In this document: piece by piece, positions 35,221-45,600 of the stretch | Position numbering within the stretch: the first letter of the stretch is position 1 | How the letters are laid out: each line of letters opens with the position of its first letter | Assembly (NCBI RefSeq): GCF_916618885.1 | Contig: NZ_CAKAKH010000001.1 | Location: 434,001-498,000, forward strand | Length of the DNA stretch: 64,000 nucleotides | From: Marinilactibacillus sp. Marseille-P9653 | GTDB taxonomy: Bacteria > Bacillota > Bacilli > Lactobacillales > Carnobacteriaceae_A | Direction of reading: 5' to 3' | Position numbers and translations under genes: made by a program | Notes under the pieces: generated by a model | The model's database searches: none | What the model was told of the DNA's origin: nothing | The model's input: only the letters and a program-made list of their open reading frames with translations

Positions 35221-36057
35221 TCACAGGACTTTTTCATTTCTTTTCTTCATCTTTTCCATACCTTCGAGGTAGTTTTTTTCAAGATCTTTATCATATTGAC
35301 CCAAACTCAGCTGTGTTGTAAGTTTCTGTATGGTCATCGTTATGCTTTGTTTTACTTGAACAAGAGAAAAAGGTATTCCGAAAACTTCTTCCAAAGTCGT
35401 CATTGATGAAGGTCGTACATTCGGGAATGTCCATTTCGTTTTAGTACCGGACAGTCCTTTTTCATAAAACGTGCGAATAAGATTTCCACGTGCATTCTGA
35501 TCTCCAGTAACACTGATATAAATCATGATGGCGATACCGCCTTTGATTCGACGCTGAGAGATACCGGCAATTTTTTTGCCATCAATACTCAAATCATAAT
35601 CTCCAGGGCAGTAAGAATCGGGTATTTCAATCGCATCGATGGATTTCCCGTAAGACTTGAAAGTTTGTTCAATTAAATGATGCATCCGCTGATACCCTTC
35701 CGTGATAGTCAGGCGCTCGTCTCCTTCTGGAAAAATCAAAGAGATATTCAGAATGCCAGGATCGCTGACTACAGCTAGACCGCCAGAATTTCTAACCACA
35801 AAGTCGTATTTAGCTTCTTTCAAAACAGTCAGTGCCGTATCTAAGTAGGGTAATTTTGTATCCATCATCCCTAAGATAACAAGCGGCTTTGTCGACCAGA
35901 AGTGTAGTACGGGTTGTTCTAACCGCACAGCGTAATCAATAAACGCATCTGTCAGCGCAAAAGGAGATGCAGGAGTTCGTTCAAAAGGAGAAGATTCTGA
36001 ATCAAATAAGAGATATGGTTTTTCATCCGGAATAGAAAGTTCAGTTAATGGAGTCAT
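35221..36057 (-). CDS. lipL: Octanoyl-[GcvH]:protein N-octanoyltransferase (LipL-like)
   Basis: 278 residues of the BPL/LplA fold. VVRNSGGLAVVSDPGILNIS is the lipoyl-binding part. PDSYCPGDYDLSIDGKKIAG has the catalytic cysteine and lysine arranged as in LipL (B. subtilis YwfL). It moves octanoyl or lipoyl groups between GcvH and E2 subunits. In B. subtilis ywfL and ywfO lie close together, matching the order here. Confidence 0.82.
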   Translation of the reverse strand: MTPLTELSIPDEKPYLLFDSESSPFERTPASPFALTDAFIDYAVRLEQPVLHFWSTKPLVILGMMDTKLPYLDTALTVLKEAKYDFVVRNSGGLAVVSDPGILNISLIFPEGDERLTITEGYQRMHHLIEQTFKSYGKSIDAIEIPDSYCPGDYDLSIDGKKIAGISQRRIKGGIAIMIYISVTGDQNARGNLIRTFYEKGLSGTKTKWTFPNVRPSSMTTLEEVFGIPFSLVQVKQSITMTIQKLTTQLSLGQYDKDLEKNYLEGMEKMKKRNEKVL

Positions 36058-36240
36058 GTAGAATCTTCCTTTAAGTGTAATAATATTGATGAATACAGTA
36101 TAACAAAGATTGTTTTTTTTTCCTATAAAGCGATAAAGAAAAGGAAGTGTGAGACGTCAATCTGATTTTGTGATAAACTGAAAAGCATAGAATGAGTCAT
36201 TTACTGCCTAATGGATTAAATGATGAAAGGAGAATGGATT

Positions 36241-36684
36241 GTGCCTTCAAAAGAATTAACGAACGGAATGCCTGCAGAAATCTTTATGGAAAGTTCCTAC
36301 GTACAAAACGGGGAAACACACCATCATGTTTTTGAGGAAAAAGGCCGAGTGATTTATATAAACAATAGCTATTATATTAGATATGAAGAAAAAATTGATG
36401 GAGAATCAATGGTCCCGGTTACGGTGAAAATTAATCCAAACGGAACGGTTAATCTGATCCGACGAGGAGAATATATGACGCGTCTTACATTCAGTAGTGA
36501 AGAAATAACAGAGACGCAATACAAGACAGCTGCTGGCATCATGCCGATTCGAGTAGAGACACAAGACTTGAAGATCAGCTACTATGATCGCCCGTTCGCT
36601 GGTAGAGTATCTGCAGATTATGTTCTTTATTTCAACGAAGAACGACTAGGTTCTTATCAAATTAGATTGCGTTTTACAACGTGA
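36241..36684 (+). CDS. DUF1934 / YwiB family beta-barrel protein
   Basis: 147 residues starting at GTG 36241, since AAAGGAG (36226-36232) is 8 bases upstream and would lie inside a longer frame from 36220. The sequence has repeated beta strands (GRVIYINNSYYIRYEE, VTVKINPNGTVNLIRRG), like the lipocalin-like DUF1934. Function unknown. rpoE follows. Confidence 0.78.
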   Translation: MPSKELTNGMPAEIFMESSYVQNGETHHHVFEEKGRVIYINNSYYIRYEEKIDGESMVPVTVKINPNGTVNLIRRGEYMTRLTFSSEEITETQYKTAAGIMPIRVETQDLKISYYDRPFAGRVSADYVLYFNEERLGSYQIRLRFTT

Positions 36685-36810
36685 TAAGGTAGTATAAACT
36701 GGATGCCGTAAAAGGTTGTACTTGAACGAGCTGAAAAACGGTGGTCGAAAAAGATAGATATACCTTACAGATAAGTAAAAATGAGCATAGACAAGAAAGG
36801 TCGTGTGGGT

Positions 36811-37386
36811 TTGGAACTCAAACAATTCGATGGACAATCAAAAGATGAATTAGCAATGGTAGACGTAGCGCACGCTATTTTGGAACAGACTGGGCAAGTA
36901 ACAAATTACAATGATTTACTCGTGCAAGTTGCAGAATATTTAAACATCGATGACAATGAACTGGAAGCAGAAATGATCCAGTTCTATACTGATTTGAATA
37001 TCGATGGTCGTTTCATTTCTTTAGGTTCTAACCGCTGGGGACTTCGCAGCTGGTATCCAATCGATTCAATCGATGAAGAAATCACACACGACAATGATGA
37101 AGAAGATGAAAAACCACGTCGTAGAAACCGTAAAGGCTTCGATGATGAAATCGAAGTGTTCGAAGATGATGAAGAGGATGTTGAAGAAGATGTCGTTGAA
37201 TTCGGAGACCGTGTAGATGTTGATGAGCACGGCGTCATGGTAGACGACGAAGATGAAGAAAATCTTGGCGAATACAAAGCAGACTTGGAAGATCTTGGCG
37301 ATGATGATGATGATGATGAAAATATCGCAGGACTTTCTGTTGTTGACGACGAAGACGTTTTAGGCGATGACGACGAAGAAGAGTAA
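36811..37386 (+). CDS. rpoE: RNA polymerase delta subunit
   Basis: 191 residues from TTG 36811 (MELKQFDGQSKDELAM), the family's usual start, with AAAGG 10 bases upstream; an ATG at 36781 would add ten residues. The N-terminal HARE-HTH domain spans about residues 1-90. The rest is an acidic tail of Asp and Glu with a basic interruption (KPRRRNRKG). Delta speeds core-polymerase recycling and promoter selectivity in Bacillota. Confidence 0.92.
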   Translation: MELKQFDGQSKDELAMVDVAHAILEQTGQVTNYNDLLVQVAEYLNIDDNELEAEMIQFYTDLNIDGRFISLGSNRWGLRSWYPIDSIDEEITHDNDEEDEKPRRRNRKGFDDEIEVFEDDEEDVEEDVVEFGDRVDVDEHGVMVDDEDEENLGEYKADLEDLGDDDDDDENIAGLSVVDDEDVLGDDDEEE

Positions 37387-37440
37387 CCATTGAACATAAA
37401 AGACTAATTGGTTCAGTATGTCAGGATGCTCAAAAAACTC

Positions 37441-37479
37441 TTGACGAACATGTATGAAGTCTATATTATATTTATTGGG
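37441..37479 (+). promoter_or_regulatory. pyrG promoter with GGGC start site
   Basis: TTGACG (37441-37446), a 17-bp spacer and TATTAT (37464-37469), followed after 7 bases by GGGC at 37477. A GGGC start is the hallmark of CTP-sensitive slippage at pyrG in B. subtilis. Confidence 0.8.
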
Positions 37480-37561
37480 CACCCTAAGAGGCAGTCTGCA
37501 AACTTTTACCAAAAAGTGAGTAGAAAGTCTTGATAGGGCAGAGCGGAATACAATAGATATC

Positions 37562-37606
37562 AAGCTCCCTATTCTTATATAGAATGGGGAGCTTTCTCTT
37601 TTTTAG
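37562..37606 (+). terminator. pyrG leader attenuator
   Basis: AAGCTCCCTATTCT pairs with AGAATGGGGAGCTT (one G-U) around a 5-nt loop, then TCTCTTTTTT. The left arm CUCCCU is complementary to extra Gs added at the transcript start when CTP is low, which would open the terminator. This is the established pyrG mechanism in B. subtilis, applied here by analogy. Confidence 0.82.
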
Positions 37607-37699
37607 AGGGATAATTGTAGAAAACAGGGAACAACTTTTTACAAGGTTAAGCTTTACTGCACTGAACTTTCCCGAACAGATCATATAGGAGGATTTTTA

Positions 37700-39310
37700 A
37701 TGACAAAATATATTTTTGTAACAGGCGGCGTAGTTTCTTCAATTGGTAAAGGGATCGCAGCAGCTTCCCTTGGAAGACTACTGAAAAACAGAGGACTTAA
37801 AGTAACGATTCAGAAATTCGACCCGTATATCAATGTGGATCCGGGAACAATGAGTCCATATCAGCACGGAGAAGTTTTTGTAACAGATGATGGAGCAGAA
37901 ACGGATTTGGACTTAGGTCACTACGAACGTTTCATCGACATCAATCTAAATCAGTACTCAAACGTCACAACCGGTAAAGTTTATTCAGAAGTTCTAAACA
38001 AAGAAAGACGTGGAGATTACCTTGGAGCAACTGTTCAAGTTATCCCGCACATTACAAATGAGATCAAACAAAAAATTATGCGTGCTGCGCAAACAACAGA
38101 CTCAGATATCATTATTACAGAAGTAGGCGGAACAGTTGGAGATATCGAATCTCTTCCATTCCTAGAAGCTTTGCGTCAAATGAAGAGCGAAGTGGGTTCG
38201 GATAACGTGATGTACATTCATACAACGTTGATTCCTTATTTGAAAGCAGCAGGAGAAATGAAAACTAAACCAACACAACACAGTGTAAAAGAATTGCGTA
38301 GTTTAGGGATTCAACCAAACTTGCTGATCGTCAGAACAGAATATCCACTTGACCAGCATACAAAAGATAAACTAGCTTTGTTTACAGATGTAGATTCTAA
38401 AGCCGTTATCGAATCGCTAGATGTAGAAACACTTTACACGATTCCATTGAATCTGCAAAAACAGAACATGGATCAAATCGTTGTGGATCATCTTAAACTA
38501 GATGTTCCTCAAGCAGACATGACTGAATGGAAGAAACTAGAAGAAAAAGTTCAGAACCTAAAACATACAACACGTGTAGCCATTGTTGGTAAATATGTTG
38601 AGTTGCCGGATGCTTACTTGTCTGTAGTAGAAGCATTGAAACATGCAGGATACGCTGTTGATTCTGATATTGAAATCAAATGGGTGAATGCTGAGAAATT
38701 AACACCTTCTGAATTGATGAGTCAATTAGAAGATGTAGATGGTATTTTAGTACCAGGTGGGTTTGGATCAAGAGGTCTCGAAGGGAAATTACTTGCCATT
38801 CAGCATGCTCGAGAAAACAAAATTCCTTACTTTGGTATTTGTTTAGGTATGCAACTAGCGACAATAGAATATGCACGTAATGTAGCGATGATTGAGGGTG
38901 CTGGTTCAGCAGAAGTAGATCCAACAATAGAGCATAACATCATCGATTTAATGCCTGATCAAAAAGATGTTGTAGAAATGGGTGGAACTTTAAGGTTAGG
39001 ACTTTACCCATGTAAGTTAGAGAGAAACACGGTAACAGCAGCAGCTTACGGTAATCAAGAAGTTGTTCAAGAACGCCACAGACATCGCTATGAATTCAAT
39101 AATGAATACAGAGAGATTCTTGAAGAAAAAGGCTTAATCTTCTCAGGGGTTTCTCCAGACAACCGTCTTGTTGAAATTATCGAAGTTCCGGATCACCCAT
39201 TCTTTGTAGGTTGCCAGTTCCATCCTGAATTTATTTCTAGACCAGACAGACCACAACCATTGTTTGCAGCATTCGTAGAGAAATCTTTGGAGAATGCGTT
39301 AAGTAAATAA
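37700..39310 (+). CDS. pyrG: CTP synthase
   Basis: 536 residues. The N-terminal synthetase domain starts [33 protein letters not shown] and [11 protein letters not shown] follow. The glutaminase domain from about residue 290 has [15 protein letters not shown] (nucleophile Cys) and HPEF. It makes CTP from UTP, ATP and glutamine. AGGAGG lies before the ATG. Leader control is described separately. Confidence 0.97.
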   Translation: MTKYIFVTGGVVSSIGKGIAAASLGRLLKNRGLKVTIQKFDPYINVDPGTMSPYQHGEVFVTDDGAETDLDLGHYERFIDINLNQYSNVTTGKVYSEVLNKERRGDYLGATVQVIPHITNEIKQKIMRAAQTTDSDIIITEVGGTVGDIESLPFLEALRQMKSEVGSDNVMYIHTTLIPYLKAAGEMKTKPTQHSVKELRSLGIQPNLLIVRTEYPLDQHTKDKLALFTDVDSKAVIESLDVETLYTIPLNLQKQNMDQIVVDHLKLDVPQADMTEWKKLEEKVQNLKHTTRVAIVGKYVELPDAYLSVVEALKHAGYAVDSDIEIKWVNAEKLTPSELMSQLEDVDGILVPGGFGSRGLEGKLLAIQHARENKIPYFGICLGMQLATIEYARNVAMIEGAGSAEVDPTIEHNIIDLMPDQKDVVEMGGTLRLGLYPCKLERNTVTAAAYGNQEVVQERHRHRYEFNNEYREILEEKGLIFSGVSPDNRLVEIIEVPDHPFFVGCQFHPEFISRPDRPQPLFAAFVEKSLENALSK

Positions 39311-39506
39311 ATGGCGAAAAGATTAGAATAGAGGCGAGAGTCTAATCTAATTAAAAAAATATAAAGTATTAGATATAGATAATGGAAATCCCGTCTAAAT
39401 CTCAATATTTAACTAGTTTTATTTGTGAATTTTGTTTATAATAAAATAGAAACCGATTATGAAAGCTCGGTTTAAAAGTGCGAAAATTTTAAGGAGGAAC
39501 AAATAC

Positions 39507-40364
39507 ATGACTCGTTTAGTGAGTATGACAGAAATGTTGAACAAAGCCCTAGAAGGTAAGTATGCTGTAGGCCAATTCAACATCAATAACTTAGAATGGA
39601 TTCAAGCTATTCTAACAGCAGCTCAGGAAGAAAAATCTCCAGTAATCTTGGGAGTTTCTGAAGGAGCAGGAAAATACATGGGTGGATTTACAGTAGTAAC
39701 TGCAATGGTTAATGCTTTGATGGAAGAAATGGACATCACTGTACCAGTAGCGGTTCACTTGGATCACGGTTCTTCATTAGAAACATGTACGGCTGCAATC
39801 GAAGCTGGATTCTCTTCAGTAATGATTGACAACTCTAAATTCCCAATCGATGAAAACATCGAAGCAACTAAAAAAGTTGTAGAATACGCACACTCTAAAG
39901 GCGCTTCTGTAGAAGCTGAAGTTGGTTCTGTAGGCGGAAACGAAGATGGCGTTATCGGTAACGTAACATATGCTGATGCACAAGAATGTAAACGTATGGT
40001 AACTGAAGCTGGAATCGATGCTTTAGCTGCTGCTTTAGGTTCAGTTCACGGAGACTACGTTGGCGAACCTCAACTAGGATTCGACGAAATGAAAGAAATT
40101 TCTGAGTTAACTGGTGCACCTTTAGTATTACACGGTGGATCTGGTATCCCAACTCACCAAATCAAAAAAGCAATCGAATATGGTCACACTAAAATTAACG
40201 TTAACACTGAATTGCAACAAGTATGGACTAAACGTACGCGTGAAGTTCTAGCTAACGACGATAAAGTTTACGATCCACGTAAAGTTATCGGACCTGGTAA
40301 AGAAAACATTACAGCTACTACTAAAGCTAAAATGCAAGAATTTGGTTCTTCTAACCAAGGTTAA
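39507..40364 (+). CDS. fba: Class II fructose-1,6-bisphosphate aldolase
   Basis: 285 residues from ATG 39507 (AAGGAGG upstream). [10 protein letters not shown] carries catalytic Asp and zinc His; [16 protein letters not shown] and VLHGGSGIP complete the active site. It splits FBP into DHAP and G3P in glycolysis. Codon usage is strongly biased toward preferred codons, as expected for high expression. It follows pyrG as in other Bacilli. Confidence 0.96.
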   Translation: MTRLVSMTEMLNKALEGKYAVGQFNINNLEWIQAILTAAQEEKSPVILGVSEGAGKYMGGFTVVTAMVNALMEEMDITVPVAVHLDHGSSLETCTAAIEAGFSSVMIDNSKFPIDENIEATKKVVEYAHSKGASVEAEVGSVGGNEDGVIGNVTYADAQECKRMVTEAGIDALAAALGSVHGDYVGEPQLGFDEMKEISELTGAPLVLHGGSGIPTHQIKKAIEYGHTKINVNTELQQVWTKRTREVLANDDKVYDPRKVIGPGKENITATTKAKMQEFGSSNQG

Positions 40365-40386
40365 TTAAAACTTATAGTATCTAAAT

Positions 40387-40421
40387 AAAACGACGTCTGA
40401 GTATTCAGGCGTCGTTTTACT
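40387..40421 (+). terminator. Terminator after fba
   Basis: AAAACGACGTCTGA pairs with TCAGGCGTCGTTTT (one G-U), followed by TA. Confidence 0.88.
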
Positions 40422-40547
40422 GTTTTACATAGTGATGAATAGCGTGTTGCAAGACGATATCATTCTTGTATTTCATATTGTGTTACCAATCTTTATTGTA
40501 TATACTTATCTGTGTTTGAAACTATGAAAAAGCGAAGGAAGATCCCT

Positions 40548-41096
40548 TTGAAAAACCAATCAACAAAAGACCTCATTCAAATTGCGCTACTAACATCGAT
40601 GCTTTCAGTCGCATCTGTATTCGTTATTCCAATTGGCCCTGTCCCTATCACTTTGCAGGTATTCTTTTTCCTGTTGATTCCAGCTCTAATCGGTAGATTG
40701 AAAGGCGCTTTAACAATGTGCCTTTACATGTTACTAGGTTTAATTGGATTCCCAGTGTTCGCTGGAGGAACAGGCGGGTTTCAGAGTATACTGTCTCCGG
40801 CTTTTGGATATATTATTGGAGCCATTCTCGTTAGTCTGGTTGTAGGTAGACTGCACAAAAGAAGCGCATCAACAATTGAAATGCTTGGAACAATGTTTAT
40901 AGGTATCATTGTGCTTTATATTGTCGGCATGAGCTATCAGTATTTTATTATGAATCAAGTTCTCGAAACAGCGATTTCTTGGCAGACAATCATCGTGACC
41001 AATGTCACAGCTTTTTTACCTATAGACATGATCAAAGCCTTTACAGCAGGACTCGTATACCAGAGGCTTGAAGCAGTATTGGTACGAACGGTCTAA
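40548..41096 (+). CDS. bioY: Biotin ECF transporter S component
   Basis: 182 residues from TTG 40548, chosen because AAGGAAGA lies 8 bases upstream; the longer frame from 40512 has no ribosome site. PIGPVPITLQVFFFLLIPALIG and YMLLGLIGFPVFAGGTGG are BioY signatures, with six hydrophobic segments. It binds biotin for uptake through an ECF module. No clear BirA box was found in front. It is inserted between fba and murA, which in B. subtilis are closer. Confidence 0.9.
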   Translation: MKNQSTKDLIQIALLTSMLSVASVFVIPIGPVPITLQVFFFLLIPALIGRLKGALTMCLYMLLGLIGFPVFAGGTGGFQSILSPAFGYIIGAILVSLVVGRLHKRSASTIEMLGTMFIGIIVLYIVGMSYQYFIMNQVLETAISWQTIIVTNVTAFLPIDMIKAFTAGLVYQRLEAVLVRTV

Positions 41097-41177
41097 TAAA
41101 CGAGCTAATAAACGATTAACCTTAAACCAGATAAGTAAAAAAACATTTTCTTAAAAGAGAGGCTTGTATAAGCAATT

Positions 41178-42452
41178 ATGAAAAAAATAATGATAAACGG
41201 TGGAAATAAATTAACCGGCGAAGTAACCATTTCAGGTGCTAAAAACAGTGCAGTAGCTTTAATACCAGCAGCCATATTAGCAGATTCTCCTGTCACACTA
41301 GAAGGGGTTCCAAATATTCAAGATGTGCACTCATTAATTGAAATTTTAAATCAAATGAACGTAAAAACAGATTTTGACGGATCGACGTTAGTCATTGACC
41401 CTTCAGAGATGGTGTCTATTCCGATGCCAAGCGGTAAAATCAAAAGTCTACGTGCATCCTACTATTTCATGGGTGCACTACTGACTAAATTCGGCCAAGG
41501 TGTCGTAGGACTTCCAGGTGGCTGTTTCTTAGGACCTCGTCCGATCGATCAGCATCTTAAAGGATTTCGTTCACTCGGAGCAACTGTTGAAAACGAACTA
41601 GGTGCCATGTACTTGAAAACAGACGAATCAGGCCTGACAGCTTCAAGAATCTATTTTGACGTCGTTTCAATCGGAGCAACGATCAATATCATGCTAGCTG
41701 CTGTAAAAGCAAAAGGCAGAACGATTATTGAAAATGCTGCCCGCGAACCTGAGATTATTGATGTAGCAACATTATTAAACAACATGGGTGCAAAAATTAG
41801 AGGTGCCGGAACAGATATCATCCGTATCGATGGTGTTGAAGAAATGCATGGATGTCGTCATACAGTAATTCCTGACCGTATCGAAGCGGGAACTTACTTG
41901 ATCATGGCAGCAGCAGCTGGAAAAGATGTGCTAGTGAAGAATGTCATCGTAGAACACATCGAAGGTTTGATTGCGAAAATGGATGAAATGGGTGTTCCAA
42001 TGGAAATCGGAGAAGACTCCGTACGCGTTTTTGAACCGACAGAGAAACTGAAAGGTGTCTCGATCAAGACCTTGCCGTATCCTGGTTTCGCTACCGATCT
42101 TCAACAACCATTTACACCTCTATTAATGATGGCTGAAGGAAATTCTACTATTGTAGATACCATTTATCCTAAGCGCGTCAAACATATCCCTGAATTGAAT
42201 CGCATGGGTGCAGCAGCAAGAGTTACGAGCGATACGATATTGATCGAAGGGGCTTCTAGTTTAGAGGGCGCACAAGTTGAAGCAAGTGATCTAAGAGCGG
42301 GTGCTTGTTTGATGATAGCTGGACTGATTGCTGAAGGTGAGACGGAAATCACTGGTGTGGAGAACATCTTACGTGGATATTCGCATATTATTGAAAAAAT
42401 GACAGCCTTAGGCGCTGACATTCGAATGGAAGAAGTAACAGTAACAAAATAG
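41178..42452 (+). CDS. murA: UDP-N-acetylglucosamine 1-carboxyvinyltransferase
   Basis: 424 residues. The catalytic cysteine is C116 in [14 protein letters not shown], so fosfomycin sensitivity at the target is expected. [22 protein letters not shown] (N-terminal Lys22-type motif in parts: GGNKL, SGAKNS) and the C-terminal GEAEI-like [10 protein letters not shown] are in place. First committed step of peptidoglycan synthesis. Placement before rho matches the second murA copy (murZ/murAB) of Bacilli. Confidence 0.95.
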   Translation: MKKIMINGGNKLTGEVTISGAKNSAVALIPAAILADSPVTLEGVPNIQDVHSLIEILNQMNVKTDFDGSTLVIDPSEMVSIPMPSGKIKSLRASYYFMGALLTKFGQGVVGLPGGCFLGPRPIDQHLKGFRSLGATVENELGAMYLKTDESGLTASRIYFDVVSIGATINIMLAAVKAKGRTIIENAAREPEIIDVATLLNNMGAKIRGAGTDIIRIDGVEEMHGCRHTVIPDRIEAGTYLIMAAAAGKDVLVKNVIVEHIEGLIAKMDEMGVPMEIGEDSVRVFEPTEKLKGVSIKTLPYPGFATDLQQPFTPLLMMAEGNSTIVDTIYPKRVKHIPELNRMGAAARVTSDTILIEGASSLEGAQVEASDLRAGACLMIAGLIAEGETEITGVENILRGYSHIIEKMTALGADIRMEEVTVTK

Positions 42453-42486
42453 AAAAAAATGGATTAAACGAATAGGGGAAGCAGTA

Positions 42487-43746
42487 GTGGCGAATATTTT
42501 AACATTTAAAGATTTACAGCAGAAGACATTGAAGGAAATCTATGAGCTAGCTAAAAACCTTAAAATTCCGTATTATAGTCAAATGAATAAAAAAGAGTTA
42601 TCTTTGGCTGTCATTCGTGTACAGGAAGAAAAACAGGGATACTTCCAGGTTTCTGGAGTGCTAGATAAAATTTATACTCAAGACTTCGGGTTTCTTCGAC
42701 CGATCAATTATTCTCACAGTAATGAAGATATTTATATTTCTGCTTCTCAAATGACGCGTTTCGGATTAAGAAACGGAGATAAAATTACCGGTACAGCAAG
42801 ACCACCAAAATCCGGAGAGCGCTACTATGGCTTAATGAATGTTCGTCAAGTAAATGGAAAAAATCCGGAAGAAGCACGAGAAAGACCGCATTTTCCAGCG
42901 TTGACGCCACTTTATCCTGACAGACGAATCAACCTCGAATCGACTCCAAAAGAATTATCAGCACGTATGCTCGATCTGATTGCACCGATTGGTTTTGGTC
43001 AGCGTGGATTGATTGTAGCGCCACCTAAAGTAGGAAAGACTACGATACTCAAAGAGATTGCTAATGGAATCAAGCACAATCATCCAGAGGTGGAATTGAT
43101 TGTATTGCTGATTGACGAACGTCCAGAAGAGGTTACAGATCTTGAGCGTAGTATTGACGGAGAAGTGGTGCACTCAACCTTTGACCAACAGCCACAGAAC
43201 CACGTGAAAGTCAGTGAGCTTGTACTAGAACGTGCCCGTAGGCTGGTAGAAGATAAACAAGATGTCGTCATATTGATGGACAGCATCACAAGACTGGCAC
43301 GTGCTTATAATTTGGTTGAACAACCAAGTGGTCGTACATTAAGTGGAGGGATTGATCCTGCTGCGCTTTATCGACCTAAGCGCTTTTTCGGTTCTGCTAG
43401 AAATGTAGAAGAAGGTGGTAGTCTAACAATCGTAGCTACTGCGCTTGTGGATACAGGAAGCAGAATGGATGATGTCATTTATGAAGAATTCAAAGGTACC
43501 GGTAATATGGAATTGCATCTGTCAAGAGAGCTTGCCGAGAGAAGAATCTATCCGGCGATCGACATCAAACGTTCAAGTACTCGAAAAGAAGATATGCTAC
43601 TGACAAAAGAACAATATGAAGCAGTCTATAAATTAAGACGGGGTATGAGGAACGACACGTACGACTATACGGATCAGTTTATCAAAACACTAGGTAGATA
43701 TAAGAAAAACGAAGAATTTGTACAGAAAATGCTGACTCAGAAATAA
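42487..43746 (+). CDS. rho: Transcription termination factor Rho
   Basis: 419 residues starting at GTG 42487 (AGGGGAAG upstream). The N-terminal helical and cold-shock-like RNA domain includes DFGFLRP. The ATPase has Walker [10 protein letters not shown], the Walker B segment [14 protein letters not shown] and the Q/R-loop [20 protein letters not shown]. It terminates untranslated transcripts. Not all Lactobacillales retain rho, so its presence is informative. Confidence 0.96.
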   Translation: MANILTFKDLQQKTLKEIYELAKNLKIPYYSQMNKKELSLAVIRVQEEKQGYFQVSGVLDKIYTQDFGFLRPINYSHSNEDIYISASQMTRFGLRNGDKITGTARPPKSGERYYGLMNVRQVNGKNPEEARERPHFPALTPLYPDRRINLESTPKELSARMLDLIAPIGFGQRGLIVAPPKVGKTTILKEIANGIKHNHPEVELIVLLIDERPEEVTDLERSIDGEVVHSTFDQQPQNHVKVSELVLERARRLVEDKQDVVILMDSITRLARAYNLVEQPSGRTLSGGIDPAALYRPKRFFGSARNVEEGGSLTIVATALVDTGSRMDDVIYEEFKGTGNMELHLSRELAERRIYPAIDIKRSSTRKEDMLLTKEQYEAVYKLRRGMRNDTYDYTDQFIKTLGRYKKNEEFVQKMLTQK

Positions 43747-43791
43747 TGGGCATTAGGAGTTTAATTAAATCATTTAAATCTACGAAAATGA

Positions 43792-43833
43792 TTGCAACAC
43801 TAATTTAATCATGCTATTATACTTAGTGTTGCA
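43792..43833 (+). promoter_or_regulatory. rpmE2 promoter framed by an 11-bp perfect inverted repeat
   Basis: TTGCAA (43792-43797), a 17-bp spacer and TATTAT (43815-43820). TGCAACACTAA at 43793-43803 and TTAGTGTTGCA at 43823-43833 are exact inverted copies with a 19-bp gap, covering the -35 and the start site. The left arm is not transcribed, so it is a DNA operator rather than an RNA hairpin. Confidence 0.75.
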
Positions 43834-43952
43834 TACAATCTAAAATTGGGTAAGAATGTCTGCTATTTTAGTTTAGACAGAAGAACCTTTTTTTATGACA
43901 GAAGACAACTATGAGATCGCAGAGATTTTATGGCATAAGGAGTGAAAACACT

Positions 43953-44204
43953 ATGAAAAAAGAAATCCATCCAACATATCATCAAGTCGTTTTTATGGAC
44001 ACTACTACAGGATTTAAATTCTTGTCTGGTTCTACAAAAGCATCTAACGAAACAGTAGAATGGGAAGACGGAAAAGAATATCCATTAATTCGTATGGAGA
44101 TTACTTCTGACTCACATCCTTTCTATACTGGTCGTCAAAAATTTGCTCAAGCAGATGGACGTATCGACCGTTTCAACAAAAAATACGGTATGGACGAAGC
44201 ATAA
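43953..44204 (+). CDS. rpmE2: Ribosomal protein bL31 type B (zinc-independent)
   Basis: 83 residues from ATG 43953 (AAGGAG upstream). [20 protein letters not shown] and [20 protein letters not shown] are L31 signatures. There are no cysteines, so it lacks the zinc site of type A. It may be the only L31 or an alternative copy used in zinc shortage; the promoter palindrome is consistent with regulation. Confidence 0.95.
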   Translation: MKKEIHPTYHQVVFMDTTTGFKFLSGSTKASNETVEWEDGKEYPLIRMEITSDSHPFYTGRQKFAQADGRIDRFNKKYGMDEA

Positions 44205-44218
44205 ACTGTATTTCAAGA

Positions 44219-44247
44219 AAAGCTCTGGATATCCAGGGCTTTTTTTA
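44219..44247 (+). terminator. Terminator after rpmE2
   Basis: AAAGCTCTGG pairs with CCAGGGCTTT around ATAT, then a T-run. Confidence 0.92.
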
Positions 44248-44481
44248 TTTGTTTACGTTTTAAATACATAGAATAATGGGTTTGGATTTCCAGTGTTTTT
44301 ACCAGAATATACAAGTGTTGAATGAATAGAAAAAAATTAGCGAAGCATGCAACAGCTTTTATTAAATCTGTATAGTTTTAGTTGTTAAGCTAGAAGTTTG
44401 TTGCTAAAATACTGGTTAGGACACCTCACCGGTATTTGAGAAAATAGTGAAGACGAATCAACACTAAAGGAGAAAACTCAG

Positions 44482-45534
44482 ATGAATATATTTCTAGTTT
44501 ATGGAGGGAAAAGTGCAGAGCACGATATTTCTATTTTATCGGCCTACTCTATTCTGAAAGAAATCTATTACAATTATTATAAAGTTACCCCAGTTTTTAT
44601 CACTCGAGAAGGCAAGTGGTTGAGAGGCGAAGAGATAACAGATCCAGACCAGCTGAAATCCAGTGAAGATTTAATCTTCAATGATTCTGGAAATGAAATG
44701 CAGTTCAATGAAATACCAAAAGAGAATTCAATCGTTTTCCCAGTCTTGCACGGACCAAATGGCGAAGACGGAACTGTTCAAGGGTTACTTGAAGTACTAG
44801 AGATCCCTTATGTCGGCGCCGGTGTATTAGCAAGTGCTACGGGTATGGACAAAATTATTAGTAAGATTCTTTTCAAAGAAGCTGGATTACCAATTGTTCC
44901 TTATCACGAAGTCAAAGTAAATGAGTGGCGTGTCCATCAAGATGTAGTGATAGAAGAAGCGGAAGCTAAATTGTCGTACCCAATGTTTATTAAACCGTCG
45001 AATATGGGTTCAAGTGTTGGCATTACACAAGCAACGAATAGAGAAGGGTTGGTGCAAGCAATTGCAAAAGCCTTCGAATACGACAGAAGAGTGCTTGTAG
45101 AAAAAGGCATACAAGCCCGTGAAATAGAAGTTGCAGTGCTGGGAAATGAAGATGTCAATACTTCAGTACCAGGGGAACTAGTGAAAGAGCAGCAGTTTTA
45201 TGATTACGAGTCTAAATATCTATCGAATGACGTCGTACCGCAAATACCTGCAGAACTACCTGAAGATATCACTAAAACATTAAGAGAATATGCGGCCAAA
45301 GCATTTATAGCAATTGATGGAAGTGGATTGACTAGAGTCGACTTTTTCCTGACGAATGACAATGAAATTTATATTAATGAAGTCAATACATTCCCTGGAT
45401 TCACAGACTTCAGTATGTATCCTAGATTATGGGAAAATACAGGACTAGCTTACAAAGATTTAATTGAAGAATTGATCCAGCTTGGATTACGTCGCTTTAA
45501 AGCAAGACAAGGTCAAGCCTTAAAAGATCGTTAA
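44482..45534 (+). CDS. ddl: D-alanine-D-alanine ligase
   Basis: 350 residues of the ATP-grasp fold. PVLHGPNGEDGTVQGLLE, FIKPSNMGSSVGI and EVNTFPGFTDFSMYPRL are the family motifs. The specificity loop reads YDYESKYLS, with Tyr where D-Ala-D-Lac ligases of vancomycin-resistant lactobacilli carry Phe; so D-Ala-D-Ala is predicted. A small hairpin (AATACTGG/CCGGTATT, about 44407-44435) lies in its leader. Confidence 0.95.
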   Translation: MNIFLVYGGKSAEHDISILSAYSILKEIYYNYYKVTPVFITREGKWLRGEEITDPDQLKSSEDLIFNDSGNEMQFNEIPKENSIVFPVLHGPNGEDGTVQGLLEVLEIPYVGAGVLASATGMDKIISKILFKEAGLPIVPYHEVKVNEWRVHQDVVIEEAEAKLSYPMFIKPSNMGSSVGITQATNREGLVQAIAKAFEYDRRVLVEKGIQAREIEVAVLGNEDVNTSVPGELVKEQQFYDYESKYLSNDVVPQIPAELPEDITKTLREYAAKAFIAIDGSGLTRVDFFLTNDNEIYINEVNTFPGFTDFSMYPRLWENTGLAYKDLIEELIQLGLRRFKARQGQALKDR

Positions 45535-45600
45535 TGTTAAGAATCTACAGAATAAATGGGAGCGATCAATTGATCGCTCCTTCCTATTGGAGAGAATGAA

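Noticed and set aside
36984-37397. Serine-rich minus-strand ORF opposite rpoE
   Set aside because: It is the mirror of the GAT/GAA-rich acidic tail of the delta subunit, giving only Ser-rich noise.
40440-40547. BirA operator before bioY
   Set aside because: No TTAAC/GTTAA dyad with the right spacing was found.
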